Of a DNA stretch of 37,950 bases, positions 23,049 through 32,412 are shown piece after piece. The stretch comes from an uncultured Lachnoclostridium sp. (GTDB lineage: Bacteria; Bacillota; Clostridia; Lachnospirales; Lachnospiraceae), in the NCBI GenBank assembly GCA_944381625.1, contig CALWLW010000027.1, forward strand, positions 1-37,950, written 5' to 3'. Position 1 is the first letter of the stretch, and every line of letters begins with the position of its first letter. A model generated the notes under the pieces. That model was given only the letters and a program-made list of their open reading frames with translations. It was not told the origin of the DNA and ran no database searches. Position numbers and translations under genes: made by a program.

Positions 23049-24062
23049 CTAGATATTTTCCCGGATCTTGATGGAATGCTCCACAAAATTCTGATCCTGT
23101 TCCGGGAGAATGCCCGACGTCAGATATTCAAACAGGATGTCCAGGGAACGGGAACCCTGGCGGATGGGCTGCTGGCTGATGGTGGCGGAGATCACGCCGT
23201 CCTTCAGCATCTCCAGCGTGGTGGGCACGTCGTCGAAGGTGATGACCTTGAGGCGGCGGCCGGATTCCCGGATGGCGCGGCATCCGCCGTAGACCCCGGC
23301 GGCCGCGAAGAAGACGGCGTCCAGGCCGGGATTCTCCTCCAGGAGCCGCTTGGTCAGAGCATAACTTTCGAACTCATCGTCGTGGTTTTCCAGAATGTCC
23401 GCGATCCGTATGCGGGGATAGCTTTCGTCCAGGATATGCCGCAGGCCGCGGATCCGCTCCGTATGGCAGAGTACATTGGAAGAGCCGGTGATGACGCCCA
23501 GCTCCACCGGCCCTTCAGTCATGAGGGCGAAGAGTCCGGCGGCGGTACAGCCTCCGCGGAAATAATCGCTGCCCACGTATGCCAGCCGGCGGGAACCGTC
23601 GATGTCCGTATTGACCGTGACCACGGGGATCTGGAGAGCCACCAGTTCGTCGATCTTTTCCTGGATGCGGATGTGGTTGTAGGGAGCCAGCATCAGGCCA
23701 TGGATTCCCTCCGACAGAAGTTCGTCGATGGCTGTAAGCTGGGCGTCCACATCGAATTCCACCCTGCGGGTGAGGGTGGCGACACCATAGTCCTGCAGCT
23801 CGGAGGATTTGATGCGCACCCCTTCCATGACCTCGTCAAAAAACGGGTTGTTCTCGCTGAAGAGGATAACGCCGATCTTATATTTTTTCTTTTGCGCGGC
23901 CAGCGTGATGCCGGCCCGGTTGGGACGGTAGTCCATGGCCCGGACAATGCCCATGATCTTTTCTGCGGTCTTGGGATTCACCGATCCCCGGTTGTTGAGC
24001 ACCCGGTCCACGGTGCCTCTGGATACGCCGGCCAGGTCTGCAATTTCTTTGATAGTCGTCAT
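23049..24062 (-). CDS. LacI-family repressor of pentose locus
   Basis: A 337-residue LacI/GalR regulator. The N-terminal HTH is TIKEIADLAGVSRGTVDRVLNNRGSV with a hinge YRPNRAG. A periplasmic-binding-protein-like sugar domain follows (about 60-337) with PFFDEVMEGV, NTDIDGSRRLAYVGSDYFRGG and TFDDVPTTLEML. The start is ATG at 24062 with GAGG upstream; the frame continues to 24191 but those residues are outside the family. It is divergent from the kinase gene. A 14-bp palindrome after the kinase promoter and a near copy in this gene's own leader are likely operators. The inducer is probably a pentose or its phosphate. Confidence 0.93.
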   Translation of the reverse strand: MTTIKEIADLAGVSRGTVDRVLNNRGSVNPKTAEKIMGIVRAMDYRPNRAGITLAAQKKKYKIGVILFSENNPFFDEVMEGVRIKSSELQDYGVATLTRRVEFDVDAQLTAIDELLSEGIHGLMLAPYNHIRIQEKIDELVALQIPVVTVNTDIDGSRRLAYVGSDYFRGGCTAAGLFALMTEGPVELGVITGSSNVLCHTERIRGLRHILDESYPRIRIADILENHDDEFESYALTKRLLEENPGLDAVFFAAAGVYGGCRAIRESGRRLKVITFDDVPTTLEMLKDGVISATISQQPIRQGSRSLDILFEYLTSGILPEQDQNFVEHSIKIRENI

Positions 24063-24142
24063 AGCGGTTCCTCTTTTACAGCTTTCAAAATGATCTGATT
24101 TAAACATACATGAAAACGGTTCCTGTGTCAATGTGCATCCTC

Positions 24143-24155
24143 CGTGCCCGTGCAC
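24143..24155. promoter_or_regulatory. Second LacI-type operator (auto-control)
   Basis: CGTGCCCGTGCAC differs from the main operator core CGTGCACGTGCAC at one base. It lies about 80 bases upstream of the repressor start codon and 187 bp from the main operator, a distance suited to looping or self-repression. Binding is inferred. Confidence 0.6.
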
Positions 24156-24290
24156 TCCAAAGAAATTGGATGCCGTCTGGAAGTCGTGCATATTCCACAG
24201 AAAAAGGGAAAGCCAGAGGGCAGAAATAAGGATAAAGTTGTATATAATTTACAAAAATGAAATTCAAAAAAGAAAAAACGGGTCAATGTG

Positions 24291-24343
24291 TTGAAAAACA
24301 AAATCAAAAGAGGTAATATAAGCATAGAACGTGCACGTGCACG
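24291..24343 (+). promoter_or_regulatory. Promoter and main operator of pentose catabolic operon
   Basis: TTGAAA at 24291-24296, a 17-bp spacer and TAATAT at 24314-24319. CGTGCACGTGCACG at 24330-24343 is a perfect 14-bp palindrome with the central CG of LacI-family sites. It covers about +5 to +18, a position that blocks initiation or clearance. Confidence 0.85.
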
Positions 24344-24388
24344 CAATGAAGAGCGTATTGTTGAGTATATCAGAAGGAGGACAAAAGG

Positions 24389-25858
24389 ATGCTTTATATT
24401 GGCGTTGACCTGGGAACATCTGCCGTAAAACTGCTTCTTATGGAAGGGAACGGCACCATTCGGAAAATCGTTTCCAAAGAATATCCGATCTATTTCCCGC
24501 ATCCGGGATGGTCGGAGCAGAATCCCGAAGACTGGTTTGAGCAGACCATGGAGGGATTGAAGGAGCTTCTGGCAGACTGTGACAGAAGTCAGGTGGCGGG
24601 CATCAGCTTCGGAGGACAGATGCACGGTCTGGTCATTCTGGACAAGGACGACCGGGTGATCCGCCCCGCGCTGCTCTGGAACGACGGGCGCACCTACGAA
24701 GAGTGCGATTATCTGAACCAGGTGATCGGTAAGGATAAGCTGTCGGAGTACACGGCAAATATTTCATTTACCGGGTTCACCGCTCCGAAGATCCTCTGGG
24801 TGAAGAATAAAGAACCGGAGAATTTCGCAAAGATTGAGAAGATCATGCTGCCCAAGGATTATATCGCTTACCGGCTGTCCGGTGTACACTGCACGGATGT
24901 GTCCGACGCGTCCGGCATGCTGATCTTCGATGTGAAGAACCGTACCTGGTCCAAAGAGATGATGGAGATCTGCGGCATCCGTGAGGAACAGCTGGCAAAG
25001 ATCTACGAGTCTTATGAGGCGGTGGGGAACGTGCTCCCGGAGATCGCGGCGGAACTGGATATTCCCCAGTCGGTGAAAGTGGTGGCAGGCGCCGGGGACA
25101 ACGCGGCGGCGGCTGTGGGCACCGGAACGGTGGGAGACGGCATGTGCAATATTTCCCTGGGAACCAGCGGCACCATCTTTATCTCCTCGGAAAAATTCGG
25201 CGTAGACAAGAACAACGCCCTGCACGCGTTTGCTCATGCGGACGGACATTATCACCTGATGGGCTGCATGCTGAGCGCGGCGTCCTGCAATAAATGGTGG
25301 ATGGATGAGATCATCGGCACCTCGGACTACGCGGGCGAGCAGGCGAAGATCACGAAATTGGGCGAGAACCACGTATACTTCCTTCCGTACCTGATGGGCG
25401 AGCGTTCTCCCCACAACAATCCCAATGCCAGAGGAACCTTCATCGGCATGACCATGGACACCACCCGGCAGGATATGACCCAGGCGGTGCTGGAGGGCGT
25501 GGCGTTTGCACTCCGGGATTCCTTTGAGGTGGCAAAATCCCTGGGGATCAGGATCGAACGCACCAAGATCTGCGGCGGCGGAGCCAAGAGTCCTCTTTGG
25601 AAAAAGATCATCGCCAACGTGATGAACATCAAGGTGGATGTGATCGAGAGTGAGGAAGGTCCCGCCCTGGGCGGAGCCATGCTGGCGGCGGTGGCCTGCG
25701 GCGAGTATGCCAGCGTGGAGGACGCGGCGGCGAAGCTGGTGAAGGTGATCGACACCGTGGACCCGGATCCGGAGCTGGCCGCAAAATACGAAGAACGCTA
25801 CCAGCAGTTCAAAGAGATCTATCCGGCATGTAAGCCGCTGTTTGAGATCATTAAATAA
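24389..25858 (+). CDS. xylB: Xylulokinase-like FGGY sugar kinase
   Basis: A 489-residue FGGY kinase. N-terminal ATP-binding motif is IGVDLGTSAVKLLLM. HPGWSEQNPEDWF and GISFGGQMHGLVILD are xylulokinase hallmarks, the latter with the Gln-Met-His substrate contact. The second domain has DNAAAAVGTGTV and the adenosine-binding ICGGGAKSPLWKKI. Length equals that of XylB. It phosphorylates a ketopentose, most simply D-xylulose to D-xylulose 5-phosphate. AGGAGG precedes ATG 24389. It is first in the operon under the LacI operator. FGGY kinases change substrate easily, and the isomerase downstream is not XylA, so D-ribulose or another ketose is possible. Confidence 0.9.
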   Translation: MLYIGVDLGTSAVKLLLMEGNGTIRKIVSKEYPIYFPHPGWSEQNPEDWFEQTMEGLKELLADCDRSQVAGISFGGQMHGLVILDKDDRVIRPALLWNDGRTYEECDYLNQVIGKDKLSEYTANISFTGFTAPKILWVKNKEPENFAKIEKIMLPKDYIAYRLSGVHCTDVSDASGMLIFDVKNRTWSKEMMEICGIREEQLAKIYESYEAVGNVLPEIAAELDIPQSVKVVAGAGDNAAAAVGTGTVGDGMCNISLGTSGTIFISSEKFGVDKNNALHAFAHADGHYHLMGCMLSAASCNKWWMDEIIGTSDYAGEQAKITKLGENHVYFLPYLMGERSPHNNPNARGTFIGMTMDTTRQDMTQAVLEGVAFALRDSFEVAKSLGIRIERTKICGGGAKSPLWKKIIANVMNIKVDVIESEEGPALGGAMLAAVACGEYASVEDAAAKLVKVIDTVDPDPELAAKYEERYQQFKEIYPACKPLFEIIK

Positions 25859-25879
25859 TCATGACTAGGAGGAATCAAC

Positions 25880-26506
25880 ATGAAGATCCAGAACGTGACC
25901 GACGCCGCATTTAAGAAATACGGCAGAGTAGTTAAGAATGTGGACGTTTCCGGCCTGGTGGAAGCGCTGGCGTCCACTCCGCTTCCTGATGACGTGGTAT
26001 ATGAGCCGTCCGTTGCCGAACTGGAGGCTCTTCCGGTATATGCCGAGCTTCAGAAGAAGTGCTACGGGGAACTGCCGATCCAGATCGGCTACTGCAACGG
26101 CAAAAACTATAAACTGAACGCGGTGGAATACCACCGTTCCTCTGAGATCAATGTGGCCGGCGCCGACGCGGTGCTGCTGGTGGGATCCCAGCAGGATATT
26201 ACAGAGGATTTTACCTACGATACGTCCCTGATCGAAGCTTTTTTCCTTCCCAAAGGAACGGCGGTGGAACTGTATGCCACCACGCTTCACTATGCTCCGT
26301 GCAGTGTGCATGAGACCGGATTCCAGGTGGCGATTGTGCTTCCGAAGGACACCAATCTGTCGTTGGAGGAGAACCATGCAGGCGGCGAAGACGCCCTGAT
26401 CACGGCGAAGAATAAGTGGCTGATCGGCCATGCGGAGGGTGGGCTTCCGGAAGGCTCCCACATCGGTCTCAAGGGAGAGAACATCGACATTAAAGCATCT
26501 CTTTAA
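25880..26506 (+). CDS. DUF4867-family protein
   Basis: A 208-residue cytoplasmic protein of DUF4867. Features include YHRSSEINVAGADAVLLVG and FFLPKGTAVELYATTLHYAPC, with a run of His, Glu and Cys that would suit a cupin-like metal site (His in YHRSSE, Glu in VELYATTLH, then His-Tyr-Ala-Pro). Members usually lie beside sugar isomerases and kinases, as here, so it is probably a sugar or sugar-phosphate isomerase or epimerase, or a partner of the isomerase. That is context inference; no activity is known to me. AGGAGG lies before the ATG, and the gap to xylB is 21 bases. Confidence 0.82.
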   Translation: MKIQNVTDAAFKKYGRVVKNVDVSGLVEALASTPLPDDVVYEPSVAELEALPVYAELQKKCYGELPIQIGYCNGKNYKLNAVEYHRSSEINVAGADAVLLVGSQQDITEDFTYDTSLIEAFFLPKGTAVELYATTLHYAPCSVHETGFQVAIVLPKDTNLSLEENHAGGEDALITAKNKWLIGHAEGGLPEGSHIGLKGENIDIKASL

Positions 26507-26517
26507 TCTGCGAACCT

Positions 26518-26535
26518 GCAGGCCGTAAGGCCTGC
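26518..26535 (+). other. Intercistronic hairpin in catabolic operon
   Basis: GCAGGCC (26518-26524) pairs with GGCCTGC (26529-26535) around GTAA, a stable GNRA-like tetraloop. No T tract follows. It lies between the DUF4867 and isomerase genes and may stabilise or process mRNA, giving different levels of the two halves. Confidence 0.65.
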
Positions 26536-26570
26536 GAAATATAAATATTTTAATAGGAGGAATACATATC

Positions 26571-28055
26571 ATGATGAACATTCCAAAAGTAAAGATCGGT
26601 ATTGTGGCGGTGAGCCGTGACTGTTTCCCGGAATCTCTGTCCGTAAACAGAAGAAAAGCGCTGGTGGACGCATACCAGGCAAAATATGATGGGGCAGAGA
26701 TCTATGAATGTCCGGTCTGCATCGTGGAGAGCGAGATCCACATGGTACAGGCGCTGGAGGATATCAAGGCCGCAGGCTGCAACGCCCTGGCAGTATATCT
26801 TGGAAACTTCGGGCCGGAGATCTCCGAGACCCTGCTGGCGAAGCACTTTGACGGACCGAAGATGTTCGTGGCGGCAGCGGAGGAGACCGGAAAAGATCTG
26901 GTACAGGGCCGCGGCGACGCATACTGCGGTATGCTGAACGCAAGCTACAACCTGGCTCTTCGCAACATCAAAGCGTACATTCCGGAGTATCCGGTGGGAA
27001 CCGCTGAGGAGTGCGCGGACATGATCCATGAATTCGTGCCCATCGCAAGAGCCATCATCGGACTTTCCGACCTGAAGATCATCAGCTTCGGTCCGAGGCC
27101 GCTGAACTTCCTGGCCTGCAACGCTCCTATTAAACAGCTTTACAATCTGGGCGTGGAGATCGAGGAGAACTCCGAACTGGATCTGTTCGAGGCGTTCAAC
27201 AAACATGCCGGCGATCCCAGAATCCCGGATGTGGTCAAAGATATGGAAGCAGAGCTGGGCGAAGGCAACAAGAAGCCGGAGATCCTCTCCAAGCTGGCTC
27301 AGTATGAGCTGACGCTGCTGGATTGGGTGGAAGAGCATAAGGGATACCGCAAATATGTGGCGATTGCCGGAAAATGCTGGCCTGCATTCCAGACTCAGTT
27401 CGGCTTCGTTCCCTGCTATGTGAACAGCCGTCTGACCGGAAAAGGCATCCCGGTATCCTGTGAAGTAGATATCTACGGCGCGCTCAGCGAGTTCATCGGA
27501 ACCTGCGTCAGCGACGACATCGTAACTCTGCTGGATATCAACAATACGGTACCGTATGATATCTACGACGAAGACATCAAGGGCAAATACGATTACAAGA
27601 GCAACGACGTGTTCATGGGCTTCCACTGCGGCAATACCAACAGCAAGAAGCTGTCCTTCTGCCAGATGAAATACCAGCTGATCATGGCAAGAAGCCTTCC
27701 GGAAGAAGTAACCCAGGGAACCCTGGAAGGAGATATCACGCCGGGCGACATCACCTTCTTCCGCCTGCAGAGCACCGCGGACAACAAACTGCGCGCATAC
27801 GTGGCCAACGGCGAGGTGCTTCCGGTAGCAACCCGTTCCTTCGGAGCCATCGGTATCTTCGCGATTCCGGAGATGAAACGCTTCTACCGCCATGTACTCA
27901 TCGAGGGCAACTATCCGCACCACGGCGCCGTTGCGTTCGGACACTACGGAAAAGCCCTGTTCGAAGTATTTAAATATGTGGGTGTGGACGTGAACGAGAT
28001 CGGATACAATCAGCCGGCAGGCGTGCGCTACCCCACCGAGAATCCATTTGCATAA
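26571..28055 (+). CDS. L-fucose/L-arabinose isomerase-family protein
   Basis: A 494-residue member of the fucose/arabinose isomerase fold. It has the N-terminal Rossmann-like half (IGIVAVSRDCFPESLSVNRRK, LAVYLGNFGPE) and a C-terminal half with likely Mn ligands in CEVDIYGALSE, DINN and GFHCGNTN. The enzyme should interconvert an aldose and a ketose ahead of the kinase. It is not XylA-type xylose isomerase. Codons are strongly biased to a few preferred ones (CTG, ATC, GGC), a sign of high expression. AGGAGG is 10 bases before the ATG at 26571. A strong terminator follows. The exact sugar is open: D-arabinose, L-arabinose or D-xylose would all pass to a ketopentose. Confidence 0.85.
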   Translation: MMNIPKVKIGIVAVSRDCFPESLSVNRRKALVDAYQAKYDGAEIYECPVCIVESEIHMVQALEDIKAAGCNALAVYLGNFGPEISETLLAKHFDGPKMFVAAAEETGKDLVQGRGDAYCGMLNASYNLALRNIKAYIPEYPVGTAEECADMIHEFVPIARAIIGLSDLKIISFGPRPLNFLACNAPIKQLYNLGVEIEENSELDLFEAFNKHAGDPRIPDVVKDMEAELGEGNKKPEILSKLAQYELTLLDWVEEHKGYRKYVAIAGKCWPAFQTQFGFVPCYVNSRLTGKGIPVSCEVDIYGALSEFIGTCVSDDIVTLLDINNTVPYDIYDEDIKGKYDYKSNDVFMGFHCGNTNSKKLSFCQMKYQLIMARSLPEEVTQGTLEGDITPGDITFFRLQSTADNKLRAYVANGEVLPVATRSFGAIGIFAIPEMKRFYRHVLIEGNYPHHGAVAFGHYGKALFEVFKYVGVDVNEIGYNQPAGVRYPTENPFA

Positions 28056-28092
28056 TAAGTCTGTCCGTCCCGTAAGGACGGAGGTATGACAG

Positions 28093-28159
28093 AGACTGTC
28101 AAGGGATGGCGGAATGGGGGAGAAAGACCTCCATTCCGCCATTTTGAGGCAGTCTTTTT
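28093..28159 (+). terminator. Terminator of pentose catabolic operon
   Basis: A long hairpin: AGACTG/CAGTCT (28093-28098, 28150-28155), TCAA/TTGA and the perfect 12-bp ATGGCGGAATGG/CCATTCCGCCAT (28106-28117, 28131-28142). A T run at 28155-28159 follows. A smaller hairpin TCCGTCC/GGACGGA (28064-28070, 28076-28082) precedes it. Confidence 0.92.
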
Positions 28160-28224
28160 GCAGGCGGTCATAGTGCGGGCGAGAGCCGCGGGAAGCCGAT
28201 CCGGAGAGTTACGGGAGGAGAAGG

Positions 28225-29280
28225 ATGAGGGATAAAAAAACAGGAGCGCTGATGTTTCTGACGTTCATGATCTTAATAGTGGCTCTGATCCTCTACTGGC
28301 TGGGAAACCGGATGGCAGGCGGGGAACCGAAGGATTACTCCACCTACAGCCGCCACTACGCCATGATCACCGCCCAGGGGGACGAGGATTTCTGGAATGA
28401 GGTCTATGAGAGCGCGCTGGCGGAAGGCCGGGAGCGGGACGTGTATGTGGAGCGCTTCGGGGCCAACCTGGCTGTGGATTATGACCGCGGCGAGCTTCTG
28501 GATATGGCGGTGAGAGCCTCCGTGGACGGGATCATTGTGGCCGGGGATGAAGAAGAAGAGACGACCGCCCTCATCGACGAAGCTGTGGAGCAGGGCATCC
28601 CGGTGGTGACGGTCCAAAACGACTGTATCGAAAGCCGGAGACAGTGCTTTGTGGGGTGCAACAATTACAACATCGGCCAGGAATACGGCAGGCAGATCCT
28701 TAAGATGCTGCCGGACGGTGTTGGCCGGGTGCTGGTGCTGATGGATGAAAGCCGGACGGACAGCGGACAGAACCTGATCCTGCTGGCGATCCGGGAGACG
28801 CTGGAGGAGGCCCTTGGCAATACGGACGGGATGGTTGTGAACCTGGGAGACAGCGGCACCGCCTATGCTTCCTTTACCTCCGGAGCATTGGGCATCACGG
28901 TGGATACCTGCAGCGTGGACAGCAGCAGGGATTTCAGCGCGGAGGAATCCATCCGGGATATCTTTCTTGGGGAGGAGCTTCCGGACGTGCTGGTCTGCCT
29001 GAACGCGGTGCATACCCGGTGCGCCTATTCTGCGGCTGTGGACTACAACAAGGTGGGAACAGTGCAGATGATCGGTTACTATGATTCAGATACGATCCTG
29101 GACGCGGTATCCAAGAATATTGTCCAGGCCACGGTAGCCCCGGACACGTCCCAGATGGGAAAGCTGTCTGTGGAGGCTCTGGATGAATATGTGGAAACGG
29201 GGTATACCAACGGCTATATGGCTGTGGATATCCATGTGATCACGCCTGATGAGGCGGAGGAGCTGATGGAACTGCCATGA
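28225..29280 (+). CDS. Membrane-anchored sugar-binding sensor protein (XylFII-like)
   Basis: A 351-residue protein. One N-terminal membrane helix (about 9-27) anchors it, and there is no lipobox, unlike transport-type binding proteins. The rest is a Peripla_BP_4 sugar-binding fold: ITAQGDEDFWNEVYESA, VDGIIVAGDEEEET, GIPVVTVQND, FVGCNNYNIGQEYG, YYDSDTILDAV and QATVAPDTSQMG. The ATGA overlap with the kinase gene ties the two together. In Clostridium beijerinckii the XylFII protein joins LytS to sense D-xylose; the same order here suggests this is the signal receptor of the kinase. The ligand could be another pentose. Confidence 0.85.
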   Translation: MRDKKTGALMFLTFMILIVALILYWLGNRMAGGEPKDYSTYSRHYAMITAQGDEDFWNEVYESALAEGRERDVYVERFGANLAVDYDRGELLDMAVRASVDGIIVAGDEEEETTALIDEAVEQGIPVVTVQNDCIESRRQCFVGCNNYNIGQEYGRQILKMLPDGVGRVLVLMDESRTDSGQNLILLAIRETLEEALGNTDGMVVNLGDSGTAYASFTSGALGITVDTCSVDSSRDFSAEESIRDIFLGEELPDVLVCLNAVHTRCAYSAAVDYNKVGTVQMIGYYDSDTILDAVSKNIVQATVAPDTSQMGKLSVEALDEYVETGYTNGYMAVDIHVITPDEAEELMELP

Positions 29281-30818
29281 GACTTGACACGCGGCAAATG
29301 AAAAGCAGAATCCTGAAAAAATGGAAGACCATGTCTCTTCAACAGAAGCTGACCATGGTATTCGTGCTGACTGCGGTGATCATCCTCGCTGTCAATCTGT
29401 ACATGTACGCCATTATCAACGGCATGACAGGAAGGGTGGACGAGGTATTCATGAGCAATGTGCGCATGAACGAACTGTCCGCCGCCCTGGACCAGGTGCA
29501 GAGCAGTACGGAGGAATATCTGAACACCAAGAGTTCGGAGGCCATGGAGGATTATTACCGGAGTGAGCAGGAATTCCGCAGGCAGATCGAGGAACTCAAC
29601 ACCCGGGTGACAGATGATGAGATGCTGCTGACGGAGAAAAATATCCGCGGGCTGTCGGAGAACTATCTTTCCCTTATGGCGGACATTATCCAGGCCAAGA
29701 GGGGAAGAAACGTGGAGCGGTACGGCTTTCTCTATGAGGAAGCCTGCGTCCTGTACGACGAGATCCACACGTTTATCTACAGCCTGAACAACGAACAGTT
29801 TAAGAACAATTCCGCCACCTACCAGATCCTTATGAATTCCCTGCGCTACACGGAGATGGTGACCTTCGGCGTGCTGCTGGTGGTATTCCTGGGGAATATC
29901 AGCCTGATCGTGATAAGTACCCGTATGGTGACGCAGCCGCTGCACCGTCTGGCCCAGTCTGCCGACGAGGTGGCCAGGGGAAATTTCGAGATTGAGAAGA
30001 TCCCTTTGCAGAGCATGGACGAGGTTGGCGTCGTAACCGGGGCGTTCAATCAGATGGTGGAGAGCATCCGTAATTACATAGAACAGCTCCGGGAGACACT
30101 GGAGAGAGAGAATCAGTTAAAAGAACGGGAGCTGATGATGCAGAGCCATCTGAAAGACGCTCAGCTAAAGTATCTCCAGGCGCAGATCAATCCCCACTTC
30201 CTGTTCAATACCCTGAATGCCGGAGCCCAGCTGGCCATGATGGAGGATGCCGGGCGGACCGGGGAATTCCTGGAAAATGTGGCGGGATTTTTCCGGTACA
30301 ATGTGCGCAAGCACGACCAGGACGCGTCCCTGGAGGAAGAGATTGCTCTGGTGGACAACTACGTTTACATCTTAAATGTACGTTTCTCAGGGGATATTCA
30401 TTTTACCAAAGATGTGGACGAGACTCTGGTGGGCGTGAGAGTTCCCAGTATGATCCTTCAGCCGCTGGTGGAAAACGCGGTCAATTATGGAATCCGGGAA
30501 CTGGACAGGGAAGGCAGGATCGAGCTGTCGGTGTATCGAAAGGACGGCCAGATCTGCATCTGTATCTGGGATAACGGAGCCGGGATGGACAAGGAGCGGA
30601 TCCGCCAGGTGCTGGCCGGGGAAGTTGGGGATGAGAGTCCTTCCTCTGACTCCAACGGCGTGGGCATCCGGAACGTGATGGAACGTCTGCGGCTGTATTT
30701 TCACGGGAAAGCGGAATTTACCATATGGAGCGAGGGAAAAGACAAAGGAACGGAAGTGCAGATACTGATACCGGAAGAACAGGAGGATGAAGATGTACCG
30801 GATAATGTTGGCGGATGA
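29277..30818 (+). CDS. YesM/LytS-type sensor histidine kinase
   Basis: A 513-residue kinase. Membrane helices at about 25-46 and 195-215 bracket an extracellular helical bundle of about 150 residues with no sugar-binding fold of its own. That suits reception of a signal from a partner binding protein. HAMP is at about 216-270. The His_kinase domain has QAQINPHFLFNTLN, with His307. The ATPase has LVENAVNYG, DNGAGMD and NGVGIRNVMERL. All key residues are intact. It overlaps the binding-protein gene by four bases and the regulator gene by 26 bases, so all three are translated together. Confidence 0.94.
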   Translation: MRLDTRQMKSRILKKWKTMSLQQKLTMVFVLTAVIILAVNLYMYAIINGMTGRVDEVFMSNVRMNELSAALDQVQSSTEEYLNTKSSEAMEDYYRSEQEFRRQIEELNTRVTDDEMLLTEKNIRGLSENYLSLMADIIQAKRGRNVERYGFLYEEACVLYDEIHTFIYSLNNEQFKNNSATYQILMNSLRYTEMVTFGVLLVVFLGNISLIVISTRMVTQPLHRLAQSADEVARGNFEIEKIPLQSMDEVGVVTGAFNQMVESIRNYIEQLRETLERENQLKERELMMQSHLKDAQLKYLQAQINPHFLFNTLNAGAQLAMMEDAGRTGEFLENVAGFFRYNVRKHDQDASLEEEIALVDNYVYILNVRFSGDIHFTKDVDETLVGVRVPSMILQPLVENAVNYGIRELDREGRIELSVYRKDGQICICIWDNGAGMDKERIRQVLAGEVGDESPSSDSNGVGIRNVMERLRLYFHGKAEFTIWSEGKDKGTEVQILIPEEQEDEDVPDNVGG

Positions 30819-32412
30819 CGAGGGGATCGTACTGGATTCTCTGAAAATGATTATAGAAAAACATTTTCCAGGACAGTGTCAGGTAGAGTCGGCGAAGACG
30901 GGGCGGGACGTGATAGAACTGGCGGAACAGTTCCGGCCGGACATCGCCTTCATGGATATTCAGATGCCGGGGATCAACGGCATCGAAGCTATCCGGGAGA
31001 TTCAGAAAAATAATCCATCCATGGAGTTCATCATCCTGTCGGCCTACGACCGGTTCGATTACGCAAAGGAAGCCATCAACCTGGGGGTTATGGAATATGT
31101 CAATAAACCTTTTGGCGCCGCGATGATTGTGGAAGTGCTGGAGAAAGCCATGGGGCTGATCGAATCCAAGCGGAAGAAGCGCAGCGATGATCTTTTGATC
31201 AAGGAGAAGATGGAGACTGTGACGCCCATTATTGAGAACGGTTTCATCTACTCCATCATGTTTCAGGAGGCGTTTGAGGAAGATATTCAGAATTACAAGA
31301 ATCTGCTGAGTCTGGATGCGGATTACGGCTGTATGCTGGCTCTGGTCATGGGGGACGACCAGCACGGGAATTATATGACCAACGCGGTGGGCGCCAGCGT
31401 GCGCATACAGAAGAACTACGCCAAAGTAAGAGAGGCCGTAAAGGAGACCTGGAACTGTGTGGTGGGTTCGGTGATATCCAATAAAATTCCGGTATTCATA
31501 CCCTGTGAAAATATGAAGATGGCGTATGAGGAACGTATCGAGATGATTGACGTGTGCCGGGAACTGGCACGGCGGCTGAGACGCATGACGGACATTACAT
31601 TCCGCATCGGCATCGGCTCCATCCGCAGGCTGATGGAGAGCATGGATTCCTACGAAGAGGCCCTGAAGGCTCTGGTCAATTCCACCGGAAGCGTGGCCCA
31701 TGTGGACGATCTGCCCATCCAGTGCCGGTATGATGAAGAATATCCCATCGACCTGGAAAACGACCTGTTCGCCAGAGTCCGGGACGGGGAACGGGAGGAG
31801 TGTGAACGTCTGGCCGGAGAGTATTTTGACTGGATGATGAACACCTATGACGACGACAATATGAGCGTGAAGCTGAAGACGCTGGAATTTGTGCTGTGGG
31901 CGGAGCATCTGGCCTATAAGAACGGCGGCCTGACCTACCATTTCCAGGAACGGGAGAACTACCTGCCCCTGGTGATGAACGCCAAGAGCAACCATGAACT
32001 GAGAGGCTGGTTTGTGGGAAAATTCGGGGACGCCTGCCGGAATATCCGGACAAAGAAAGAAGAGCATGCCAACGAGCTGGTGGTCAGAGCGGCGGACTAT
32101 ATCCGGAAGAACTATCACCGGGATCTGTCCCTGGACGAGGTATCCCGCCAGCTGGGACTGAGCCCCTATTACTTCAGCAAGCTGTTTAAGGAAGAGACCG
32201 GGAGCAATTTTGTGGAGTATGTGACGAACCTGAGAATCGGGAAAGCCAAAGAGATGCTCAGCCGGGAGGAATGCAGCATGAAGGAGATCTGCGCGGAGGT
32301 GGGTTACAGCGATCCCAATTATTTCAGCCGGATCTTCAAGAAGAACACCGGGCTTACCCCCACGGAATACCGGGAAGAAACGAGAGGAAAGAATCATGTG
32401 GAGGAAATATAA
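30793..32412 (+). CDS. YesN-type response regulator (AraC output)
   Basis: A 539-residue regulator. The receiver domain (1-120) has Asp9-10 acidic pair, Asp55 in FMDIQMPG and Lys in YVNKPFG. A long linker (about 125-430) follows, usual in the YesN group. The AraC HTH pair is at about 432-535, with LSLDEVSRQLGLSPYYFSKLFKEETG and CAEVGYSDPNYFSRIFKKNTGLTP. ATG at 30793 is preferred because AGGAGG (30781-30786) ends six bases before it; the ATG at 30787 touches it. Likely target is the importer promoter near 33557. It overlaps the next gene by 17 bases. Confidence 0.94.
   Translation: MYRIMLADDEGIVLDSLKMIIEKHFPGQCQVESAKTGRDVIELAEQFRPDIAFMDIQMPGINGIEAIREIQKNNPSMEFIILSAYDRFDYAKEAINLGVMEYVNKPFGAAMIVEVLEKAMGLIESKRKKRSDDLLIKEKMETVTPIIENGFIYSIMFQEAFEEDIQNYKNLLSLDADYGCMLALVMGDDQHGNYMTNAVGASVRIQKNYAKVREAVKETWNCVVGSVISNKIPVFIPCENMKMAYEERIEMIDVCRELARRLRRMTDITFRIGIGSIRRLMESMDSYEEALKALVNSTGSVAHVDDLPIQCRYDEEYPIDLENDLFARVRDGEREECERLAGEYFDWMMNTYDDDNMSVKLKTLEFVLWAEHLAYKNGGLTYHFQERENYLPLVMNAKSNHELRGWFVGKFGDACRNIRTKKEEHANELVVRAADYIRKNYHRDLSLDEVSRQLGLSPYYFSKLFKEETGSNFVEYVTNLRIGKAKEMLSREECSMKEICAEVGYSDPNYFSRIFKKNTGLTPTEYREETRGKNHVEEI

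Noticed and set aside
26550..28142. A 530-codon minus-strand frame
   Set aside because: It is the mirror of the isomerase gene, whose preferred codons leave few stops opposite. It has no ribosome site and no family pattern.
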